Shown in pieces: positions 1 to 4,931 of a stretch of DNA of 5,723 nt. Location: the NCBI GenBank assembly GCA_937902945.1, contig CALEMD010000307.1, positions 1 to 5,723 of the forward strand. Direction: 5' to 3'. The first letter of the stretch is position 1. Each line of letters starts with the position of its first letter. The position numbers were made by a program, and so were the translations under genes. The notes under the pieces were generated by a model. It had not been told where the DNA came from, did no database searches, and saw only the letters and a program-made list of their open reading frames with translations. Origin of the DNA: an uncultured Erysipelotrichaceae bacterium. Lineage in GTDB: Bacteria > Bacillota_I > Bacilli_A > Erysipelotrichales > Erysipelotrichaceae.

Positions 1-43
1 TGGGATCAAGGGGTCACAGGTTCGAATCCTGCCATCCCGACCA
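1..43 (+). tRNA. tRNA-Pro(TGG), 3' part only
   Basis: This is the 3' portion of a proline tRNA whose 5' half lies outside the window. The window opens on what reads as the anticodon TGG (1-3), followed by G37 and A38, the 3' anticodon strand, a T-loop TTCGAAT at 21-27, the acceptor strand CATCCCG, discriminator A and an encoded CCA (41-43). The implied 5' acceptor strand, CGGGATG, and the retained 3' half match the well-known Bacillus tRNA-Pro(UGG). The 49-65 pair of the T-stem is A-C and does not pair. Identity is inferred from this resemblance, because the D-arm and 5' anticodon stem cannot be seen. Confidence 0.85.
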
Positions 44-79
44 TTATTGCTTTACGAATCACAATGCTTCATGTATCAT

Positions 80-156
80 GGCGAGGTAGCTTAGTTGGCT
101 AGAGCAATCGGTTCATACCCGGTAGGTCGTGAGTTCGAGTCTCACCCTCGCTACCA
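80..156 (+). tRNA. tRNA-Met(CAT), elongator
   Basis: A complete 77-nt cloverleaf. The acceptor arm GGCGAGG pairs with CCTCGCT, with a G1-U72 wobble as in Bacillus elongator tRNA-Met. The D-stem is GCTT/GAGC, the anticodon loop is TTCATAC with anticodon CAT at 114-116 and a normal U33, and the T-arm GTGAG/CTCAC is perfect. CCA is encoded at 154-156. It is assigned as elongator because position 1 pairs with 72 and the three stacked G-C anticodon-stem pairs of initiators are absent. Its acceptor pairs 4-69 and 5-68 (G-C, A-U) differ from the C-G/C-G pair expected of a TilS substrate. Confidence 0.92.
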
Positions 157-194
157 ATTATCTTGGTTCGTTCTCCAAAGGATGAATTGAACAC

Positions 195-271
195 GGACCC
201 TTAGCTCAGTTGGTCAGAGCGGTCGGCCCATAACCGATAGGTCGAAGGTTCAAGTCCTTCAGGGTCCACCA
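195..271 (+). tRNA. tRNA-Ile2(CAT), lysidine-type, with C33
   Basis: A complete 77-nt tRNA with CCA encoded. The acceptor GGACCCT/AGGGTCC, D-arm and perfect T-stem GAAGG/CCTTC closely follow Bacillus tRNA-Ile2, the minor isoleucine tRNA whose CAU anticodon (229-231) is changed to lysidine-AU by TilS so that it reads AUA. The C4-G69 and C5-G68 acceptor pairs, described as TilS recognition elements in E. coli, are present. These points favour Ile2 over Met. The anticodon loop (227-233) reads CCCATAA, so position 33 (base 228) is C where almost all tRNAs have U. No alternative register of the stem restores U33. Confidence 0.85.
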
Positions 272-275
272 ATTT

Positions 276-366
276 GGAGGAATACCCAAGTGGTTGAAGG
301 GACCGGTCTTGAAAACCGGTAGGTCAGGCAACTGGCGCCTGGGTTCGAATCCCAGTTCCTCCGCCA
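276..366 (+). tRNA. tRNA-Ser(TGA)
   Basis: A 91-nt class II tRNA. The acceptor GGAGGAA pairs with TTCCTCC, the discriminator is G and CCA is encoded (364-366). The anticodon stem CCGGT/ACCGG encloses loop CTTGAAA with anticodon TGA at 310-312. A long variable arm typical of serine tRNA lies between the anticodon and T arms, and the T-loop is TTCGAAT (344-350). It reads UCN codons, mainly UCA. It starts only four bases after the preceding tRNA, consistent with one polycistronic precursor. Confidence 0.93.
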
Positions 367-407
367 TTATTATCTGCAGGTGCTTAACGGCACATCAAAA
401 TTCATAT

Positions 408-484
<77 letters not shown>

Positions 485-486
485 AT

Positions 487-562
487 GGTCCTGTAGCTCA
501 GCTGGTAGAGCAAAGGACTGAAAATCCTTGTGTCGGCAGTTCAACTCTGCCTGGGACCACCA
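487..562 (+). tRNA. tRNA-Phe(GAA)
   Basis: A complete 76-nt tRNA. The acceptor GGTCCTG pairs with TGGGACC, with two G-U wobbles at positions 6 and 7. The D-arm is canonical, the anticodon stem AAGGA/TCCTT encloses CTGAAAA with anticodon GAA at 520-522, and the T-stem GGCAG/CTGCC is perfect. CCA is encoded at 560-562. It begins two bases after the initiator tRNA and is the last tRNA before the terminator at 600-623. Confidence 0.94.
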
Positions 563-599
563 TTGGAAATGACCTGCACCAAATGCGGGAAAACAGGAA

Positions 600-623
600 G
601 TTCGCTTAGAAGCGAGCTTTTTT
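600..623 (+). terminator. Intrinsic terminator of the tRNA operon
   Basis: A 7-bp stem, GTTCGCT (600-606) with AGCGAGC (611-617), contains one G-U pair and a TAGA tetraloop, and is followed directly by six T residues (618-623). It lies 37 bases after the last tRNA and before the next coding region, as expected for the end of the tRNA transcript. Confidence 0.88.
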
Positions 624-638
624 GTATATAAAGTACAC

Positions 639-666
639 TTGTTTAGTCTATTATTCGTGTTAATCT
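639..666 (+). promoter_or_regulatory. Possible promoter for the small membrane protein gene
   Basis: TTGTTT (639-644) and TAATCT (661-666) are separated by 16 bases, upstream of the Shine-Dalgarno at 688-694. The -10 is a poor match to TATAAT, so this is a weak call. It rests mainly on the need for a promoter between the tRNA terminator and the next gene. Confidence 0.3.
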
Positions 667-698
667 TAATTATAGAATGATCTTGACGAGGTGGAATT

Positions 699-1160
699 AT
701 GCTGGCATTTCTGTACATTTTTGTTGAACTGTTTGCGTGGGTCGGAGTGCCTGTCTATACGTTTATGAGTGGCGGTTCTGAGTCTGATATCACGCGTAAT
801 TATATCCTTTGGTATACCTTTACAGCAGTTCTGCCAACTGTGATATGGTTCATAATTTATTTCTATGTAAAAGATGAAGCGAAACAGAAAGCACAGGAGC
901 AGCTTGAGAAGAGTGAAGGGACATCGATAGTCCAGGTGGTCCTTCTTGATAAGACAGAACAGCTGAAAGAAGTATCAGAGATGCTTTATCCTATAGGAGG
1001 AGATACCAGCAGTCCCTATCTGCACACAAAGCAGGTATCCGATGGCTATCTCTATCGCTTTCTGATTGTGTATCAGAATGGATACAAAGAAACGATAGCC
1101 GTAACAGACAAGGATGAGAGACTGAATGATCTCTTGGTACAGGCAAAACTCTCACAGTAA
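699..1160 (+). CDS. Small two-helix membrane protein of unknown function
   Basis: I do not recognise this 153-residue protein. The start is supported by GAGGTGG at 688-694, four bases before the ATG. Two hydrophobic stretches, about residues 2-22 and 35-57, should be membrane helices joined by a short polar loop (SGGSESDITRN). The basic and acidic stretch right after helix 2 (KDEAKQKAQEQLEKSE) suggests that the C-terminal part is cytoplasmic and may begin as a short coiled coil. Residues about 75-153 look like a small soluble alpha/beta domain with no catalytic motif I can identify. There is no signal peptidase site. The gene stands alone between two intrinsic terminators, so it is probably transcribed by itself. 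The function is unknown and context does not help. Confidence 0.82.
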   Translation: MLAFLYIFVELFAWVGVPVYTFMSGGSESDITRNYILWYTFTAVLPTVIWFIIYFYVKDEAKQKAQEQLEKSEGTSIVQVVLLDKTEQLKEVSEMLYPIGGDTSSPYLHTKQVSDGYLYRFLIVYQNGYKETIAVTDKDERLNDLLVQAKLSQ

Positions 1161-1172
1161 AATATGGATACT

Positions 1173-1199
1173 AGGAAGATGTGCAGGCATCTTCCTTTT
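1173..1199 (+). terminator. Intrinsic terminator after the membrane protein gene
   Basis: A perfect 8-bp stem, GGAAGATG (1174-1181) with CATCTTCC (1188-1195), has a 6-base loop and is extended by an outer A-T pair. TTTT at 1196-1199 follows. It lies 14 bases after the stop codon at 1158-1160. Its position also rules out an oxidoreductase start at 1181, which would fall inside the hairpin. Confidence 0.85.
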
Positions 1200-1219
1200 C
1201 TGTGCTCTTTGAATTGTTG

Positions 1220-1225
1220 TATATT
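1220..1225 (+). promoter_or_regulatory. Possible -10 element for the oxidoreductase-grpB unit
   Basis: TATATT at 1220-1225 matches the -10 consensus at five of six positions and would start transcription near 1232, just upstream of the GGGAGA ribosome binding site at 1241-1246. No good -35 lies 16-18 bases upstream; the best is TTTCTG at 1197-1202. The call is tentative. Confidence 0.3.
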
Positions 1226-1252
1226 GTGGTTGTAGATAAAGGGAGATACGTT

Positions 1253-2440
1253 ATGGAAACGAAGAAATATATCATTATCGGAAGCGGAGCGGCTGGGGTA
1301 AGCGCGGCTGAGGAAATCAGAAAGAATGATTCTGAAGCGTTGATACAGATCATCAGCAGGGATACGGTTATTCCCTATAACAGACCGAAACTGACAAAAT
1401 CGATCAATGATCTTGATCTATGTGCAGATAAGATAGCAATCCATCCAGCTGACTGGTACCGTGAGCAGAACATTGAACTGACGCTGGATACAGAAATTGT
1501 TCATATCGATTCAGATAAAAAGCAGGTCACTGACCGCAATGGCAGAACATATACATATGACAGACTGATTCTTGCCACAGGTGCGAGCTGTTTCGTGCCT
1601 CCTATTCAGGGTTCTGATACAGAAGGGGTTGTCACTATTCGAACCATTGAAGATGTTAAGAAGATACAGAGCGCTCTTGCGGATAAACAGAGAGTTCTGC
1701 TGATCGGCGGCGGTGTATTGGGCCTAGAAGCCGCATGGGGATTTCTGCAGCTGAAAAAAGAAGTGACAATTCTTGAAGCAATGCCTAGGCTGATGCCGCG
1801 GCAGCTGGATGAAGAAGCTTCTGAAGTTTTGAAAAATCTTGTTGAATCAAAAGGAGCCGCAATTCATACCGGCATCAAGATTGAAAAAATAGAGAAAGAA
1901 AACGATGGTCTTCATGTAAGTACTGATCAGGGTATGTTCATCTGTGATCTGGCCGTTGTTTCAGCGGGTGTAAGAGCTTCTGTTTCTTTGGCAAAGGAAG
2001 CAGGCATTGCTGTGGATCGTTCCATTGTCATTGATGAAAAGGCACAGACAAGCATACCGGATATCTATGCCTGCGGCGACTGTGCTGAGTTTCAGGGTGT
2101 GAACTATTCCCTATGGTCACAGGCCTTGAACGAAGGCATGGCAGCCGGCAGGAATGCAAGCGGGGTGCCATATGCATATGCCAACAGTGCAGCTGCTTTA
2201 ACCTTCTTTGGAATGGGAACCATGCTGTATGCATTGGGTGATATTGGATCTGATTCGACGAAGATATATAAATTGCTGGATATGTCTATTCCAGAAAAGA
2301 GTATCTGCCGCAGATTCTATTTCAAGGATGACAGACTGTGCGGCGTTATTCTGATTGGCAATCTAACTGGATGGAAAGAATTGAGTGCAATGCTGAAGAC
2401 TGCATCAATTGAAGAAGTCAGAAACCAATTTGCTTCATAA
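1253..2440 (+). CDS. FAD/NAD(H)-dependent pyridine nucleotide-disulfide-type oxidoreductase
   Basis: A 395-residue flavoprotein reductase of the rubredoxin/ferredoxin reductase and NirB N-terminal type. It should bind FAD and take electrons from NAD(P)H. Visible motifs are the FAD dinucleotide fold GSGAAG (residues 10-15), PYNRP (41-45), the ATG motif LILATGA (105-111), the NAD-binding GGGVLGLE (152-159) ending in E175, which favours NADH over NADPH, and the second FAD motif IYACGDCA (271-278) with D276. There is no redox CxxC, rubredoxin or iron-sulfur domain, so the electron acceptor is unknown. The start at 1253 is chosen because GGGAGA (1241-1246) precedes it with normal spacing and METKKYIIIGSG is the usual N-terminus. 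Upstream in-frame codons back to 1181 overlap the previous terminator. The stop codon shares its last base with the next ATG. The family is clear, the partner and exact substrate are not. Confidence 0.9.
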   Translation: METKKYIIIGSGAAGVSAAEEIRKNDSEALIQIISRDTVIPYNRPKLTKSINDLDLCADKIAIHPADWYREQNIELTLDTEIVHIDSDKKQVTDRNGRTYTYDRLILATGASCFVPPIQGSDTEGVVTIRTIEDVKKIQSALADKQRVLLIGGGVLGLEAAWGFLQLKKEVTILEAMPRLMPRQLDEEASEVLKNLVESKGAAIHTGIKIEKIEKENDGLHVSTDQGMFICDLAVVSAGVRASVSLAKEAGIAVDRSIVIDEKAQTSIPDIYACGDCAEFQGVNYSLWSQALNEGMAAGRNASGVPYAYANSAAALTFFGMGTMLYALGDIGSDSTKIYKLLDMSIPEKSICRRFYFKDDRLCGVILIGNLTGWKELSAMLKTASIEEVRNQFAS

Positions 2441-2958
2441 TGAGAACGGTACATGTGACTGTGGTTCCCTATGATTCAAAGTGGCCGCAGGAATTTCAGA
2501 GAATAGTCAATTCTCTGCCGTTGGTGATCGGCAGCGACTGCGAGAGAATTGAACATGTTGGCAGTACTTCTGTACTGGGTTTATGCGCAAAGCCGGTGAT
2601 CGACTCGGATGTTGTCCTGAAGAGAAAAGAAGATATGAAAGCCGTCAGCGCAAAGCTTGCGGATGCCGGCTATATTGATGAAGGAGACCTAGGCATTGAA
2701 GGCCGAGAAGCCTTCCGCTATGAAGGAAAACCGGAACTGATGAGCCATCATCTGTATGTCTGTGGGCCGGATTCAAGAGAACTGCATCGGCATCTGGCAT
2801 TCAGAGATTATCTGAGAAAGCATCCAGATGCAGTTCGGGAATATTCAGATATCAAAAAACAGGCAGCGAGCCTGTATCCGGATGACATTGATGGGTATAT
2901 TGCTTACAAAAGTGCATTCATTGAGAAAATCTATCATATATGCCTGCAGGAAGAATGA
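2440..2958 (+). CDS. GrpB (UPF0157) family protein, nucleotidyltransferase fold
   Basis: A 172-residue protein of usual length for the GrpB family, which belongs to the nucleotidyltransferase superfamily and is poorly characterised. The N-terminal VVPYDSKWPQEF and the central IEHVGSTSVLGLCAKPVIDSDVV (residues about 37-59) are diagnostic. G41-S42 and the D55-x-D57 pair fit the glycine-serine and metal-binding acidic motifs of that fold. The usual Pro in 'STSVPGL' is Leu46 here. A histidine-containing segment (MSHHLYVC) lies near residues 101-108. The ATG overlaps the previous stop (TAATG) and no strong Shine-Dalgarno is visible, so translation is probably coupled to the oxidoreductase. Its stop codon sits in the loop of the terminator. 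The name derives from a gene neighbourhood and not from a proven role; the real substrate is unknown. Confidence 0.88.
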   Translation: MRTVHVTVVPYDSKWPQEFQRIVNSLPLVIGSDCERIEHVGSTSVLGLCAKPVIDSDVVLKRKEDMKAVSAKLADAGYIDEGDLGIEGREAFRYEGKPELMSHHLYVCGPDSRELHRHLAFRDYLRKHPDAVREYSDIKKQAASLYPDDIDGYIAYKSAFIEKIYHICLQEE

Positions 2959-2975
2959 TTCCTGCAGTGCTTTTT
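2944..2975 (+). terminator. Intrinsic terminator overlapping the 3' end of the GrpB gene
   Basis: A perfect 9-bp stem, CTGCAGGAA (2944-2952) with TTCCTGCAG (2959-2967), has a loop containing the TGA stop codon (2956-2958). Three bases later comes TTTTT (2971-2975). The T-run overlaps the end of the convergent cysE gene. Read on the - strand the hairpin is not followed by a T-run, so it should terminate mainly rightward transcription. Only 15 bases separate the two stop codons. Confidence 0.8.
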
Positions 2976-3495
2976 ATCTGCTCTCTTTGAGAATGATTCT
3001 AGCGGGAATGCCGACAGCTGTTGCATTGGCAGGAACATCCTGCAGAACAACTGCATTGGCGCCGATTTTAGCATTGTCACCAATGACAATATTCCCTAAT
3101 AGTTTTGCACCAGCGCCAACGGTGACATTCTTTCCCAGAGTTGGATGACGCTTGCCGCATTCGTTTCCTGTACCGCCTAATGTAACTCCATGGAACAGCT
3201 TGCAGTGATCTCCGATAATGGCTGTCTCACCAACAACCACTCCCATGCCGTGGTCAATAAAGAATGCTTTGCCGATCTGTGCGCCCGGATGGATTTCAAT
3301 GCCGGTAGCCATTCTTGCAAGCTGTGATATCAGTCTGGCCATGAAGAGCCAATGGATCTTATAGAACTGATGAGCCAGTTTATGCATAAGACGGGCGTTG
3401 ATGCTTGGATACAGAAGAAAAACCGTAACCGGATTGGTTGCGGCGGGATCTGTTTCCTGAGCGTGTTTTATCTGCGACTTGATATCAGCGAACAT
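2974..3495 (-). CDS. cysE: Serine O-acetyltransferase
   Basis: CysE transfers acetyl from acetyl-CoA to L-serine to give O-acetylserine, the first committed step of cysteine synthesis in the cytoplasm. The 173-residue protein is the short Gram-positive form. A helical N-terminal segment (about 1-62) with LAHQFYK precedes a left-handed beta-helix of hexapeptide repeats (about 65-168). Motifs are GIEIHPGAQIG (65-75), IDHGMGVVVGET (80-91), HGVTLGGTG (102-110) and KRHPTLG (115-121). By comparison with E. coli CysE, H82 is the catalytic His and E67 replaces the paired Asp, as in Bacillus CysE. The start at 3495 has an AGGT site (3507-3504) eight bases upstream. The protein ends at GIPARIILKESR, with almost no tail after the last coil, so the C-terminal Ile that docks into CysK in enterobacteria is absent. 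It is divergent from hflX-cysK, and cysK encodes the next step of the pathway. Confidence 0.93.
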   Translation of the reverse strand: MFADIKSQIKHAQETDPAATNPVTVFLLYPSINARLMHKLAHQFYKIHWLFMARLISQLARMATGIEIHPGAQIGKAFFIDHGMGVVVGETAIIGDHCKLFHGVTLGGTGNECGKRHPTLGKNVTVGAGAKLLGNIVIGDNAKIGANAVVLQDVPANATAVGIPARIILKESR

Positions 3496-3515
3496 AGTTT
3501 TTTACCTGCTTAACA

Positions 3516-3543
3516 ATGCTAGCATAAAATGAGCAGATATCAA
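3516..3543 (-). promoter_or_regulatory. Likely cysE promoter
   Basis: On the - strand, TTGATA (3543-3538, five of six to the -35 consensus) and TAGCAT (3521-3516, four of six) are 16 bases apart. A start near 3509 would give a short leader with the AGGT ribosome site close to its 5' end. The -35 lies inside the spacer of the proposed rightward promoter. Confidence 0.45.
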
Positions 3544-3558
3544 GAAATGTGATACTAT
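3530..3558 (+). promoter_or_regulatory. Possible promoter for leader ORF, hflX and cysK
   Basis: An extended -10, TGATACTAT (3550-3558: TG, one base, then TACTAT), lies 17 bases after the weak -35 TGAGCA (3530-3535). Transcription would begin near 3565, upstream of AAAGGGG and the leader ORF. The -35 is poor and the call leans on the TG extension. The site overlaps the divergent cysE promoter. Confidence 0.4.
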
Positions 3559-3587
3559 TGTCCGGTAAGCAAAGGGGCGTGAGAATC

Positions 3588-3614
3588 ATGAGAATGCATT
3601 GTACAAAGATCTAA
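3588..3614 (+). CDS. Putative eight-codon leader peptide MRMHCTKI upstream of hflX
   Basis: A tiny ORF encoding Met-Arg-Met-His-Cys-Thr-Lys-Ile and a TAA stop. A purine-rich AAAGGGG (3571-3577) lies ten bases before the ATG and could be its ribosome site. The stop (3612-3614) directly abuts the 5' arm of the hairpin at 3615-3649, the arrangement seen in leader-peptide attenuators. A Cys codon lies at 3600-3602, upstream of a transcript that encodes cysteine synthase. Such short ORFs arise easily by chance, so the call depends on its position and on the competing structures downstream. Confidence 0.4.
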   Translation: MRMHCTKI

Positions 3615-3674
3615 CAGAAATAATGTTGAATATTTCAGCTTTATTTCTGCGCAATGTAAAAACAGAAATGGAGT
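3615..3674 (+). promoter_or_regulatory. Candidate translational switch: two mutually exclusive hairpins before hflX
   Basis: Hairpin 1 pairs CAGAAATAA (3615-3623) with TTATTTCTG (3641-3649). It continues past one U-U mismatch into a second stem, GTTGAA (3625-3630) with TTCAGC (3634-3639), around loop TAT. Hairpin 2 pairs GCTTTATTTCTG (3638-3649) with CAGAAATGGAGT (3663-3674), 12 contiguous pairs of which three are G-U, with a 13-base loop. It would bury GGAG of the hflX Shine-Dalgarno (3670-3673). Both use 3638-3649, so only one can form. The competing arms come from a direct repeat AACAGAAAT at 3613-3621 and 3661-3669. No T-run follows either hairpin, so control would be of translation and not of termination. 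Confidence 0.5.
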
Positions 3675-3683
3675 GATACATAT

Positions 3684-4931
3684 ATGAAAAAAGCAGTATT
3701 AGCAGCAGTATGCTTAACCGATAAGAAAAAAGGCTTTGAAACAGCCATGCAGGAAACACGTGAACTATGCAGTGCCTGCGGCATTGAAGTAGCTGCTGAA
3801 TGCATCCAGCAGTCCAATTCAGTCGATCCTAGAACTGTCCTGCGCAGCGGCAAGCTTCAGGAACTGGCAGACATGGCCAAACAGACGGATGCGGATGGCA
3901 TCATTTTCTACAATCCGCTCAGTGTAGCGGCAGCGCAGAGAATCAGTGCGGCAGCCGATGGCCTCGATGTCATTGACCGAAAGGCATTGATACTTGATAT
4001 CTTTTCATTAAGAGCAAGAAGTGCACAGGCAAAGATACAGACAGAAGTCGCAAGACTGGAATACGATCTGCCGAAACTATTGCAGGATAACATGGAATCA
4101 GATCACGCAAGAGGCGGCACTTTCAATAACCGCGGTGCTGGAGAAACAAGGTCTGTCATTATCCGCAGACGCTATGAAGCCCGTATCAGTGCTTTGAAAG
4201 CAGAATTGAAGCAGATTGAAGCCCATCAGAAAACAGATCAGGCAAAGCGGAAGAAATCAGCATTGAAGAGTGTTGCCCTGGTTGGCTATACCAATGCCGG
4301 CAAGAGCTCGCTGATGAATGCAATCCTGAAAACGACAGACAGACCGGATAGAACCGTATTTGAGAAGGATATGCTGTTTGCCACATTGGATACCAGCATA
4401 CGCAATATATCCTATAAGAACAGACAGTTTCTTCTGTATGATACAGTTGGTTTTGTGTCTGACCTGCCGCATGAGCTGATCGATGCATTCAAGAGTACGC
4501 TGGATGCGGCAAGAGATGCGGATCTATTGCTTATCGTAGAAGACATATCTGATCCAATGAAAGCACAGAAGACCGCCATTACCATGGAAACACTTAAAGA
4601 GATTCATGCTGACAGCATTCCTGTACTGCATGTGCATACAAAAGCGGACTTGGCTAAGAGTGATGAGGACCTCAAAGGCATCTGTGTATCCAGTCTTACA
4701 ATGCAGGGCATTGATGCGTTGCTTGAAGACATAGACAAGGCTCTATACCCATCTGATGTGACGATGATGTGCCTGGTTCCTTATGCACAGATGGCACTGA
4801 TTGCCAGAAGCAAGAAGACACTGGATATCAGAATACTGGAGTCTACAGAAGAAGGCATTCGGCTGCAGGCATCCGGAACCAAGGAACATATGAAAGTGTT
4901 TGAACCCTACAGAACAGGAGAGAACAGATGA
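3684..4931 (+). CDS. hflX: GTPase HflX, ribosome-associated
   Basis: HflX is a GTPase that binds the 50S subunit and can split stalled or stressed 70S ribosomes. This 415-residue protein shows the N-terminal HflX domain (about 1-160), including SVDPRTVLRSGKLQEL (46-61), a glycine-rich RGGTFNNRGAGET (143-155) and a basic helical linker (about 156-195), then the G domain. The G motifs are G1 GYTNAGKSS (201-209), G2 around T234 in FATLDTS, G3 DTVGF (253-257), G4 TKAD (319-322) and G5 SS (336-337), followed by a small C-terminal domain. The glycine-rich motif departs from the common GGIGTRGPGETQLE, and G4 has Thr for Asn. The ATG at 3684 has GGAGTG (3670-3675) eight bases upstream, a site that can be sequestered by the leader structure. 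The stop overlaps the cysK start (ATGA), so the two should be cotranscribed and coupled. Confidence 0.93.
   Translation: MKKAVLAAVCLTDKKKGFETAMQETRELCSACGIEVAAECIQQSNSVDPRTVLRSGKLQELADMAKQTDADGIIFYNPLSVAAAQRISAAADGLDVIDRKALILDIFSLRARSAQAKIQTEVARLEYDLPKLLQDNMESDHARGGTFNNRGAGETRSVIIRRRYEARISALKAELKQIEAHQKTDQAKRKKSALKSVALVGYTNAGKSSLMNAILKTTDRPDRTVFEKDMLFATLDTSIRNISYKNRQFLLYDTVGFVSDLPHELIDAFKSTLDAARDADLLLIVEDISDPMKAQKTAITMETLKEIHADSIPVLHVHTKADLAKSDEDLKGICVSSLTMQGIDALLEDIDKALYPSDVTMMCLVPYAQMALIARSKKTLDIRILESTEEGIRLQASGTKEHMKVFEPYRTGENR
4916..4920 (+). promoter_or_regulatory. Ribosome binding site of cysK inside hflX
   Basis: AGGAG at 4916-4920 lies seven bases before the cysK ATG (4928) and within the last codons of hflX. 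It fixes the cysK start and shows that cysK can recruit ribosomes itself as well as receive them from hflX through the ATGA overlap. Confidence 0.8.

Noticed and set aside
1209..1238. TTGAAT and TAGATA, 18 bases apart, as the oxidoreductase promoter
   Set aside because: The predicted start near 1245 would fall within the ribosome binding site at 1241-1246, leaving no usable leader.
1181..1252. An earlier in-frame ATG at 1181 extending the oxidoreductase by 24 residues
   Set aside because: The codon lies inside the terminator hairpin at 1173-1199 and has no ribosome site. The ATG at 1253 follows GGGAGA and gives the normal family N-terminus.
2828..3148. A + strand ORF spanning the end of the GrpB gene and the 3' part of cysE
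   Set aside because: It runs through the terminator and overlaps two well-supported genes in other frames. It is a shadow ORF.
3654..3659. A minimal start-stop ORF (ATG TAA) in the loop of hairpin 2
   Set aside because: No ribosome binding site precedes it, and a single such hexamer is expected by chance.
3496..3683. T-box or cysteine-related riboswitch in the cysE/hflX interval
   Set aside because: The conserved T-box sequence and a terminator with T-run are absent, and the rightward leader is too short for a full T-box. The local hairpin competition explains the structure better.
4186..4488. - strand ORFs opposite hflX, and similar ones opposite cysK
   Set aside because: They lie wholly inside strongly recognised genes and have no ribosome sites or protein family features.
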